Source of the DNA: Azophilus sp965200465
GTDB taxonomy: Bacteria > Pseudomonadota > Gammaproteobacteria > Pseudomonadales > Azotimanducaceae
Length of the DNA stretch: 64,000 nucleotides
Reading direction: 5' to 3'
Assembly: GCA_965200465.1 (NCBI GenBank)
Contig: OZ241358.1
Span: 682,001-746,000, forward strand
Each line of letters starts with the position of its first letter. Within the stretch, counting starts at the first letter, position 1. The notes under the pieces were generated by a model that was not told the DNA's origin, searched no databases, and was given only the letters and a program-made list of their open reading frames with translations. Position numbers and translations under genes: made by a program. Below are positions 7,837 through 15,333 of this stretch, one piece after another.

Positions 7837-10456
7837 CGCCGGGTTCAGTTTGTTGAAATTCCACAACCTTTTGAAAAGCAAAGTGTTTTTTCCCTCCTTC
7901 AGCATTGGCCTAGCGGGTTGCGGCAAAAGGGCGGGGCGTTTGGCGGGAGCTTGGCTGTGCCCCTATGCCGGAGGCGGCACCGCCCGGCTGCCGGCTTGGT
8001 CGAGCTGGCTGCTGTGCGTCATCGCCGGCGTTTGCGAGGAAAGCGACCGCAGCGGCGAAGCAAACCCGCCGCCGGAGGGCGCCGTGGCGACCATCTCCGT
8101 AACGCCGGCTGAACTGGAGGAGCAGGCGTTCAACAAAACCGCCAGGGTGACCGTGACGATCAGCAAAGCGCTGGACGGTCCCTTGGAAGTGCATCTCGCC
8201 GCCAGCGGCGACGCCATCGCCGGCGGGGACTACGACCTTGAGGACGCGACGCTCACCATCGCCGCCGGCGAGACCAGCGCCAGCACGGAGATCAGACCGC
8301 TCCGGGATTTCGAGGAGGAGGGCGCGGAGAGCGCGGAGCTCCGCATCAGCGCCCTCAGCGGCAATGCCGACGCCGCCATCGGAACGCCGGCGGCAAGCGG
8401 CTTCACCATCCTCGACCAAGGGCGCTTTCCCAACCCCAAGACGGCCTTGGCGGCGGATCTTCTGGCCTTCGCCGGAGACACCGCCATTCTCGCCGACAGA
8501 ATCGTTCTGCAGGCGCTGGTGTACAACTGGGGCGCGGTTCGCTCCTCCCCCACGGTTATGGGGGTGCTCGTCAACGACCAACCGGATTGGCGCCAATCGA
8601 GCCTCTGGTACGGCGAGGCCAACGTGCCGGCAATAGACCCCAAGGGGGGCTTGTTCTTCTCCTTTGCAATCCCCTTGGGCGAGTTGGCGCCAGGGCGGGA
8701 CTACTATGGGCTGATCGACGTGCTCGAGGTTGCCGAGGAGCGCCGCGGGCGGCGCTACACCAATCAAGACTACTTCGGCTTCTCCCTAAACGCCTCCGGA
8801 CGGGTGGTGATGCGTTGCCATGCGGACGCTGAGGCGGCGCCGGGCGCCGCGGACCCCCTCGCCGCCGAACAGTGGCACCTAGTCAACCGTCAGCAACGAG
8901 CCTTTGCCGACCAAGCGGGAGCATCCGGAGCGGACCTGGGCATGGACGCCGCAGTGACCGACGGGCCGTTCGGCCAAGGGGTCAGGATCGCCATCGCCGA
9001 CACCGGCCTCGAGATCTGCCATCCGGACTTGGCGGCCAACATTGAAGCCGGCGCTTCCCACAACTTCAACAGCGGGCACTGGGCCGGCGCCCGCAACAAT
9101 GACCCCTTCCTGCCCTCCACAATGGGCGACCACGGCACCTCCGTGGCCGGCGTTGCCGCGGCGGCGGCCAACAACGGCGTCGGCGGGCGCGGCGTGGCGC
9201 CCCGCGCCCAGTTGCGCGGCTTCAACCTGTTGGCGGCCCACGACGACGACTGGGAGTTCGCCTTCACCGACGCCCTTGGCGGCAGCGGCGCTAAGCCCAA
9301 TTCCACCGACGTTGACATCTTCAACCTAAGCTTCGCCAGCTTGGGAGACGAAGGCAATCCAGATCCTGACCTGGAGGCCGGCCTGCTCAGGAACGGCGTG
9401 CGCAACCTGCGCCAAGGCCGCGGCGCCATCTATGTGAAGGCCGCCGGCAACGGCTTTGGCGCTTGCCGCTCCTTGCGCCGGTCGGTCAACAACGAAATAG
9501 GCTGCCTCTCCGCCAACTCCGACGCGCTCAACAATTTGCCCTATCTGATGGTGGTCGGCGGCTTCAACGCCGCCGGCCGGCGGGCAAGCTATTCCTCCGC
9601 CGGCGCCAACCTCTGGGTCAGTGCGCCCTCGGGCGAGTACGGCAGCAGCTTTCCAGCCGTCATCACCACGGATCAAGCAGGTATCCGCCGAGGCTATGAC
9701 GCACTCATTCCGGTCGGCTTGGCCAACAACGCAAGCCTCAACCCCAGGGGCGACTACATCAGCACCTTCAACGGCACCTCCGCCGCCGCCCCCAACGTCG
9801 CCGGGGCCGTCGCCCTGTTGCTGGAGGTACACCCGGAACTGACTTGGCGGGACGTCAAGCACATTCTGGCGAAGACCGCTCGCCAGCTGGACCCGGATGC
9901 GCCGGCGGTGCGCTACGGCTTCGGCGGCCGCGGCTACAGCCTGCTGCTGCCCTGGGTCACCAACGCCGCCGGCTACCGCTTCCACAACCATTACGGCTTC
10001 GGCGCCATCGACGTGGACGCCGCCTTGGCCTACGCCGCCGCCCACCAGCCCGACGGCCTTGGGGAATTCGTCGAAGCCCCGCCCTTCGGCAACAGCACCG
10101 GGGCGGCCATCCCGAACCACCAGGGCGACGGCTTAAGGCAGCGCCTAACCGTCAGCGGCCTGCCGGCCGCGGCCAACATTGAAGCGGTGACGCTGGAGAT
10201 CGACCTGACCCACCCGTTCACCAACGATCTGGGCATCCACCTCATTTCCCCAGCGGGCACCGAGAGCGTCCTCAACCCCGCCTTCAACGAGGCCTTGGCC
10301 GGCAACGCGGACCTCGACTGGCAGCTTCTAAGCAACGCCTTTTACGGCGAATCCCCCAATGGCGAATGGTTGCTGAAGATCGTTGATGTGGCGCCCGGAG
10401 ACGCCGGGCGGCTGAACAGTTGGCGCCTGCGCTTCGCCTTGGGCACACACCCTTGA
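7823..10456 (+). CDS. secreted S8 (subtilisin/kexin-like) serine protease with Calx-beta and P domains
   Basis: In the 877-residue frame, residues about 90-200 look like a Calx-beta domain, and about 200-330 form a beta-rich linker. The S8 catalytic domain has Asp393 (IADTGL), His437 (GDHGTSVAG), oxyanion Asn543 (AAGNGFG) and Ser653 (NGTSAAAPNVAG). Residues about 750-877 form a proprotein-convertase P domain (LTHPFTNDLGIHLISP ... SPNGEWLLKIVD). The catalytic set is complete, so an active secreted or surface endoprotease is expected. The N-terminus is uncertain. SIGLAGC at 27-33 matches a lipobox, and SSWLLCVIAGVC at 60-71 is another hydrophobic stretch, so the true start may differ. It follows the propeptide-like gene and is probably co-expressed with it. 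Confidence 0.88.
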   Translation: MFLSSAGFSLLKFHNLLKSKVFFPSFSIGLAGCGKRAGRLAGAWLCPYAGGGTARLPAWSSWLLCVIAGVCEESDRSGEANPPPEGAVATISVTPAELEEQAFNKTARVTVTISKALDGPLEVHLAASGDAIAGGDYDLEDATLTIAAGETSASTEIRPLRDFEEEGAESAELRISALSGNADAAIGTPAASGFTILDQGRFPNPKTALAADLLAFAGDTAILADRIVLQALVYNWGAVRSSPTVMGVLVNDQPDWRQSSLWYGEANVPAIDPKGGLFFSFAIPLGELAPGRDYYGLIDVLEVAEERRGRRYTNQDYFGFSLNASGRVVMRCHADAEAAPGAADPLAAEQWHLVNRQQRAFADQAGASGADLGMDAAVTDGPFGQGVRIAIADTGLEICHPDLAANIEAGASHNFNSGHWAGARNNDPFLPSTMGDHGTSVAGVAAAAANNGVGGRGVAPRAQLRGFNLLAAHDDDWEFAFTDALGGSGAKPNSTDVDIFNLSFASLGDEGNPDPDLEAGLLRNGVRNLRQGRGAIYVKAAGNGFGACRSLRRSVNNEIGCLSANSDALNNLPYLMVVGGFNAAGRRASYSSAGANLWVSAPSGEYGSSFPAVITTDQAGIRRGYDALIPVGLANNASLNPRGDYISTFNGTSAAAPNVAGAVALLLEVHPELTWRDVKHILAKTARQLDPDAPAVRYGFGGRGYSLLLPWVTNAAGYRFHNHYGFGAIDVDAALAYAAAHQPDGLGEFVEAPPFGNSTGAAIPNHQGDGLRQRLTVSGLPAAANIEAVTLEIDLTHPFTNDLGIHLISPAGTESVLNPAFNEALAGNADLDWQLLSNAFYGESPNGEWLLKIVDVAPGDAGRLNSWRLRFALGTHP

Positions 10457-10501
10457 ATGGCTCTAAACTACGCACCTTGCAACCGGAGCGCCTAGGGGCC
10501 A

Positions 10502-12169
10502 ATGATGCGCGGAAGGCAAGTCTTCATGGACAGTCTCGTCGCCCAAGGCGTTGACTGCATCTTCGGCAACCCGGGAACCACGGAAAGCCCGCTGCTCGAC
10601 AGCTTGGCCGACTATCCGCAAATTTCCTACTACGTTGCGCTGCACGAAGGCATCGCCGTGGGCGCGGCCAAGGGCTACGCCCAAGCATCCGGCAAGACCG
10701 CCGTAGTCAACCTGCATGTGGCGCCGGGGTTGGGCAACGGCATCGGCATGATCTACGGGGCGCTCAAGGCATCCACGCCCATGCTCGTCACCGCCGGTCA
10801 GCAGGACACGCGCCTGCGCCTGCGCGAACCCTTGCTCGGCCATGACTTGGCCGCCATGGCGGCGCCGGTGGTCAAGTGGAGCTTCGAGCCGGCCAGCGCC
10901 GATGAACTCGGCCTCGCGCTGCATCGGGCCTTCAAGGTCGCCAACACGCCGCCGCTGGGGCCGGTCTTCCTAGCGCTTCCCATAGACCTCATGGAGCAGG
11001 AGACGACACTCGGCGTCCAAGTCTCCAGCGAACTGCATCTGCGGCCGCAAACGGATGCCGCCGGCATCGACGCCGCCGTCGCCGCCCTCCTGGCCAGCAA
11101 GGCGCCGGCCATCATTGCCGGAGACGACGTGGCCGTCGCCGCCGCGTCCGGGGAACTTATCGCCTTGGCCGAACAACTCGGCGCCCCGGTGTGGCATGAG
11201 CCGCTGCGCGCCCAAGTCGCTTTCCCCAGCCGGCATCCCAACCATCGCGGCCGCATTCCCTTTGAGGCGGCGGGCATCCGCGCCGCCTTGGCCGACCGGG
11301 ACTTGGTGCTGCTGATCGGCGCCAACCTCATTGAGGAGATTTGGTTCGACCCCGGCCCCGTGCTGCCCACAGGCGTCAAGGTCATTCACCTATGCGAATG
11401 CGCGGAGCGCCTAGCCGCCGTGCATAGGGTGGACGTCGGCTTGGTGGGTGGCTTGGCCCACGCCATGAACCGCATCACCGGCAACCTCAGGGAACGGGAA
11501 GACGAGGCCGCCAAGGCCGCGGCGACGGCGCGCAACGCCGCCCTGGCCAGCGCCCGAACAGCGCAGCAGCGGGCGGCGGAAGCGGCCTTGCGGAAGGTTT
11601 GGGACGCACGCCCCATGACCCCCAAACGCGCTCTGCATGAGCTCAGCACCGGCCTGCCGGAAAACGCGATCATCGTCGATGAGACCATCACCGGCTTTTT
11701 GGAAGTCGCCGCCCTGTTCGACTTGCAAAGTCCGGGGGACTTCTTTTCCGGGCGGGGCGGCGGCATCGGCCAGGGCTTGGCGGCGGCGTTGGGGGTGCAG
11801 GCGGCCTGCCCGAATCGGCCCGTGGCGGCGCTGACCGGCGACGGCTCCGCCATGTACAGCATCCAGGCGCTGTGGAGCGCCGCCCACCACGAACTGCCGA
11901 TCATCTTCGTGGTGCTGTCCAACCGCGAGTACCGAGTGCTGAAGCACAACATCGACGCCTATCGGCAGCGGTTCAACGCACAATCGAACCGTCCCTATCC
12001 GCACATGGACTTGCTGAACCCGACCCTCGGCTTCGTCGAGATGGCCCAGGGAATGGGCGTGGCCGGGGAGCAGGCTGCAACGCCGGAAGCCTTGGCGGCG
12101 GCGCTCAAGCGGGCGCTGGCCGGCGGCAAGCCCTATCTGATCGACGTGGTGGTTTCCGGCAAGCAGTGA
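10502..12169 (+). CDS. ThDP-dependent decarboxylase, benzoylformate-decarboxylase-like
   Basis: The 555-residue protein has the three domains of the pyruvate-decarboxylase/acetolactate-synthase superfamily. N-terminal FGNPGTTESP, LHEGIAVGAAKGYA (activating Glu), NLHVAPGLGNG and VTAGQQ, followed by VVKWSFEPASA, match benzoylformate decarboxylase most closely. The C-terminal ThDP/Mg motif begins GDGSAMYSIQALWSA. Expected chemistry is non-oxidative decarboxylation of an aromatic or branched 2-oxo acid, or a related carboligation. The substrate is unknown because no mandelate-pathway genes are adjacent. Start: two ATG codons in tandem at 10502 and 10505. Confidence 0.8.
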   Translation: MMRGRQVFMDSLVAQGVDCIFGNPGTTESPLLDSLADYPQISYYVALHEGIAVGAAKGYAQASGKTAVVNLHVAPGLGNGIGMIYGALKASTPMLVTAGQQDTRLRLREPLLGHDLAAMAAPVVKWSFEPASADELGLALHRAFKVANTPPLGPVFLALPIDLMEQETTLGVQVSSELHLRPQTDAAGIDAAVAALLASKAPAIIAGDDVAVAAASGELIALAEQLGAPVWHEPLRAQVAFPSRHPNHRGRIPFEAAGIRAALADRDLVLLIGANLIEEIWFDPGPVLPTGVKVIHLCECAERLAAVHRVDVGLVGGLAHAMNRITGNLREREDEAAKAAATARNAALASARTAQQRAAEAALRKVWDARPMTPKRALHELSTGLPENAIIVDETITGFLEVAALFDLQSPGDFFSGRGGGIGQGLAAALGVQAACPNRPVAALTGDGSAMYSIQALWSAAHHELPIIFVVLSNREYRVLKHNIDAYRQRFNAQSNRPYPHMDLLNPTLGFVEMAQGMGVAGEQAATPEALAAALKRALAGGKPYLIDVVVSGKQ

Positions 12170-12214
12170 ACGCATAGCCGGCGGCGGCAGCCCCTCCCCG
12201 CTTGCAGCCAAAGG

Positions 12215-12844
12215 CTAGAACAGTTTAATCAAGGCAACGATCAATCCGGCCTGGGCGACCAAGGCGCCTAGGAGCCACTTCAGCAGTTCCACCTTAGTGG
12301 CTTCAATTTTGGCCTCGGTGGCCAGCCTCAGTTTCTCAATGTCAGCCTTGGTTTCCTGCCTCAATTTCTCCATGTCGGCTTGGATCGCCTGCTGAAACTT
12401 CTCCAAGTCGGCTTTGACCTCCTGCTTGAATTTCTCCGTGTCAGCCTTGGTCGCCTGCTGAAATTTCTCCATGTCGGCCTTGGTCGTCCGCCCAAACTTC
12501 TCCAAGTCGGCTTTGACCTCCTGCTTGAATTTCTCCGTGTCAGCCTTGGTCGCCTGCTGAAATTCCTCCATGTCGGCCTTGGTCGTCCGCCCAAACTTCT
12601 CCAAGTCGGCTTTGACCTCCTGCTTGAATTTCTCCAAGTCGGCTTGGATCGCCTGCTGAAATTTCTCCATGTCGACTGTGGTCGTCCGCCCAAATTTCTC
12701 CATGTCGGCCTTGGTCGCCAAGTTGCTGTTGAGCAAATTGACGTGCTCGTCCGCAAGCACCTCGGCCTGCTGCTCGGTAAAGCCGTTCTCCGTCAAGCGC
12801 TTGATGAATTTATGGGTGTCGAAGGCAGCGGGTTCAGTCATCAT
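12215..12844 (-). CDS. DUF1640-like coiled-coil protein with internal repeats and C-terminal membrane anchor
   Basis: The 209-residue protein begins FDTHKFIKRLTENGFTEQQA ... LATKAD, which resembles the DUF1640 (CCDC90-like) family. A long coiled coil follows, built from 11-residue units such as KADLEKFGRTT, KADMEKFQQAT and KADTEKFKQEV, and it ends in one hydrophobic helix (LLKWLLGALVAQAGLIVALI). Three 11-mers make a 33-residue, 99-bp higher-order repeat. The start is one of two adjacent ATG codons, behind a G-rich site. It lies 16 nt downstream of the P450 gene and is probably co-transcribed. Role unknown; family members are membrane-anchored coiled coils. Confidence 0.75.
   Translation of the reverse strand: MMTEPAAFDTHKFIKRLTENGFTEQQAEVLADEHVNLLNSNLATKADMEKFGRTTTVDMEKFQQAIQADLEKFKQEVKADLEKFGRTTKADMEEFQQATKADTEKFKQEVKADLEKFGRTTKADMEKFQQATKADTEKFKQEVKADLEKFQQAIQADMEKLRQETKADIEKLRLATEAKIEATKVELLKWLLGALVAQAGLIVALIKLF
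12403..12634 (-). repeat. 99-bp tandem coding repeat (3 x 33 bp units)
   Basis: The 20-base word starting CCAAGTCGGCTTTGACCTCC occurs at 12403, 12502 and 12601, exactly 99 bp apart. Each 99-bp block contains three related 33-bp units. The repeat is inside the coiled-coil gene and keeps its frame. Confidence 0.9.
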
Positions 12845-12860
12845 TGGGTTTTCCCCCCGA

Positions 12861-14096
12861 TCACAGCCGATGCGCGCGCACCGGCAGTTCGACGTAGCCA
12901 TGCACGAAGGACGAAAGAGTGCGCACCGGCGCCCCCACCACCTCCACGAAGCGGAAGCGCTGCATGATCTCCTCCCAGAGTATGCGCAACTGCATCTCCG
13001 CCAGCCGGTTGCCCATGCACCTGTGGATGCCGAAGCCGAAGGACAGGTGGTGGCGAGCATTCTTGCGGTCGATGATGAAGGCGTTCGGGTTCTCTATGGC
13101 CTGTTCGTCCCGATTGCCGGAGACGTACCACATCGCCACCTTGTCGCCGGCGCGGATGCGCTGGCCGCAAAGCTCCGTATCCACGGCGGCGTTGCGGCGC
13201 ATGTAGGCCAGCGGCGTTTGCCAGCGGATGATCTCCGACACCATGTTGGAAATTAGGCCGAGGTCGCCGCGCAGCTTTTCGTATTCCTCGGGATGGCGGT
13301 TGAGGGCCAGCACGCCGCCGGATATGGAGTTGCGGGTGGTGTCGTTGCCGCCGACGATCAGCAGCATCAGGTTGCCGAGAAACTCCATCGGCTCCATTTG
13401 ACGGGTGTTTTCGCCGTGGGCCAGCATGGAGATCAGATCGTGGGCCGGAGGCTGGTTCACCCGCTCGTTCCACAGCCGGGTGAAGCAGTCCAAGCACTTG
13501 AGCAGCTCGACGCGCCGTTCGTCCCAGGACTTGATGACGCCATTCTCCGGCGAGGCGGTGGCCACATCGGACCAGTAGGTGAGCTTGCGCCGCTGCTCAA
13601 AGGGAAAGTCAAACAGCGTGGCCAGCATCTGCGTGGTCAGCTCGATGGACACCAGATCCACCCAATTGAAGGTTTCGTTCTCCGGCAGCGAATCCAGAAT
13701 GCGGGCGGCCCGCTCGCGGATGGTGCCCTCCAGGGCCTTCAGGTTGCGCGGCTCAACCACTGGCTGCACGGTGGCCCGCTGCACGTCGTGCTTGGGCGGG
13801 TCCATGGCGATGAACATGGGCGTTTTCAGCACTTCCTCCTCCGGCAAGGAGACCGGCGGGCCTAGGGTGATGCCGTCCGCCGAGGAAAAAAGCTCGTGGT
13901 GCTTGTCCACGTACAGGATGTCTTGGAACCGCGTGACCGACCAGAAAGGCCCGAACTTGCTCTCTCGGCAGTAATGCACCGGCGCTTCCCGCCGCAGGCG
14001 CTCGAAGTAGCCCCAATGTGCATCCTGCTGGAAGATGTGGGGATCGGAGAGGTTGAAGTCCTCAAGGGGGACAGCGTAGGGGTCTTGAACGTTCAT
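12861..14096 (-). CDS. cytochrome P450, CYP153-like terminal hydroxylase
   Basis: With the start at ATG 14096 the protein has 411 residues. It shows FGPFWSVTRFQDILYVDKHH, MFIAMDPPKHDVQR, the I-helix segment LLIVGGNDTTRNS (246-257), ExxR at 288-291 (EIIR) and the haem-binding loop LSFGFGIHRCMGNRLAE with Cys360. These segments match CYP153 alkane and fatty-acid omega-hydroxylases throughout. Expected role: terminal hydroxylation of medium-chain alkanes, alcohols or fatty acids. A ferredoxin and reductase are required but are not in the window. An in-frame start at 14141 would add 15 residues of poor quality. Confidence 0.9.
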   Translation of the reverse strand: MNVQDPYAVPLEDFNLSDPHIFQQDAHWGYFERLRREAPVHYCRESKFGPFWSVTRFQDILYVDKHHELFSSADGITLGPPVSLPEEEVLKTPMFIAMDPPKHDVQRATVQPVVEPRNLKALEGTIRERAARILDSLPENETFNWVDLVSIELTTQMLATLFDFPFEQRRKLTYWSDVATASPENGVIKSWDERRVELLKCLDCFTRLWNERVNQPPAHDLISMLAHGENTRQMEPMEFLGNLMLLIVGGNDTTRNSISGGVLALNRHPEEYEKLRGDLGLISNMVSEIIRWQTPLAYMRRNAAVDTELCGQRIRAGDKVAMWYVSGNRDEQAIENPNAFIIDRKNARHHLSFGFGIHRCMGNRLAEMQLRILWEEIMQRFRFVEVVGAPVRTLSSFVHGYVELPVRAHRL

Positions 14097-14138
14097 GGCC
14101 TTAAGCATAGCGCAAATCCCGCTGCCGCACACAGGCCT

Positions 14139-14161
14139 CAAATCCCCTAACTGGGGATTTG
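14139..14161. promoter_or_regulatory. perfect 9-bp stem-loop between divergent P450 and glycosyltransferase genes
   Basis: CAAATCCCC and GGGGATTTG enclose a 5-nt loop (TAACT). The symmetric site lies upstream of both genes, so it could be an operator or a 5' UTR hairpin. Its arms also resemble the ends of the MITE-like repeat elsewhere in the window. Confidence 0.45.
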
Positions 14162-14226
14162 CTGCAGGCGCCTCAGAGCCAGCGCCGGGCTTGTGTTGCG
14201 CAGCGTTCTTGGCGCATCATTGGCGG

Positions 14227-15333
14227 ATGCATTCAAGCCAGCCAGAGCAGCGGCCCAGCGGCAAGGGCGCCGGAACGAAAGCCCCTGAACGCGACGCGGA
14301 AGCCCTCATGTCCGTCGTGCTGCCCTGCTTCAACGAAGAGGCGGTTCTCCCGGAGACCCATCGCCGGCTGGTCAACGCCCTCGAAAAAATCCCCAACCTT
14401 GGCTTCGAGCTCATCTACGTTGACGACGGCAGCCGAGACGCCACGCCGGACATCCTACGGGAATTGCAACGCTTGGATGCGCATGTTCGCGTAGTCGTCC
14501 TGTCGCGCAACTTCGGCCAGCAGATCGCCTTGACCGCCGGCTTGGCGGAAGCCTCTGGTGACATGGTCGCCGTTCTTGACGCCGACCTGCAGGATCCGCC
14601 GGAAGTTCTTCCCGAGATGCTCGAGCGCTGGCGGCGCGGCGCTGACGTCGCCTACGGCGTCCGCACCAGGCGGGATGGCGAGAGCATCGTCAAGCGCTGG
14701 ACATCCAAGACGTTCCACAAATTCCACAACCGCATCTCCGAGATTTCCATTCCGCTTGACGCCGGGGAATTTCGGCTGATGGACCGCAGGGTGGTGGACG
14801 CCTTTTTGGACATGCCGGAAAGACACCGATTCTTGCGCGGCATGATCGCCTGGGCCGGCTTTCGGCAGGAGTCGGTTTACTTCCACCGGCAGCCCCGCGC
14901 CGCCAGCGAAACCAAGTTCTCCCCATCAATGATGCTGCGGTTTGCGGCCGACGGCCTTTTTTCGTTTTCCCTTTTGCCGTTGCGCCTGGCCATTTGGGTC
15001 GGTTTGACCGCCGTTGGCCTAGCTGTTTTGGGCATCGGCTACGCTTTGGCCGCGTACCTGCTCACTGACGCTTGGGTGGACGGCTGGGCCCTGTTGCTCA
15101 TCACCATGCTGTTCCTTGGCGGCGGGCAGTTCATGTTCATCGGCATCGTCGGCGAATACATCGGCCGCATCTTCAACGAAGTGCGGCAGCGCCCCCTTTA
15201 CCTAGTGCGGGAGCGGCTGGGATTTCCATCCCCAAGCCCCGACGAGCGCCCGTGCAAGGGCCGGCGGCGGGCAACAGGCGCTCGGCGGATGCCTGGAATG
15301 CATCCACTGACAGGTGCCCGCCACCGTGATTGA
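14227..15333 (+). CDS. GT2 polyprenyl-phosphate sugar transferase (DPM1/ArnC/GtrB-like)
   Basis: The 368-residue protein has a GT-A domain with SVVLPCFNEE, ELIYVDDGS, VLSRNFGQQ and the metal-binding VLDADLQDPPE, then two C-terminal transmembrane helices at about 240-305 and the signature FIGIVGEYIGRIFNEVR. Family members move a sugar from a nucleotide donor to undecaprenyl phosphate at the inner membrane. The product lipid would serve as donor for GT-C enzymes such as the two encoded directly downstream. The next gene overlaps by 20 nt, which suggests one transcript. The start at 14227 is provisional; MSVVLP at 14308 is an alternative. Confidence 0.88.
   Translation: MHSSQPEQRPSGKGAGTKAPERDAEALMSVVLPCFNEEAVLPETHRRLVNALEKIPNLGFELIYVDDGSRDATPDILRELQRLDAHVRVVVLSRNFGQQIALTAGLAEASGDMVAVLDADLQDPPEVLPEMLERWRRGADVAYGVRTRRDGESIVKRWTSKTFHKFHNRISEISIPLDAGEFRLMDRRVVDAFLDMPERHRFLRGMIAWAGFRQESVYFHRQPRAASETKFSPSMMLRFAADGLFSFSLLPLRLAIWVGLTAVGLAVLGIGYALAAYLLTDAWVDGWALLLITMLFLGGGQFMFIGIVGEYIGRIFNEVRQRPLYLVRERLGFPSPSPDERPCKGRRRATGARRMPGMHPLTGARHRD

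Noticed and set aside
12403..12634. Regular repeats suggesting a CRISPR array
   Set aside because: The 99-bp periodicity is in-frame coding sequence of a coiled coil with no unique spacers.
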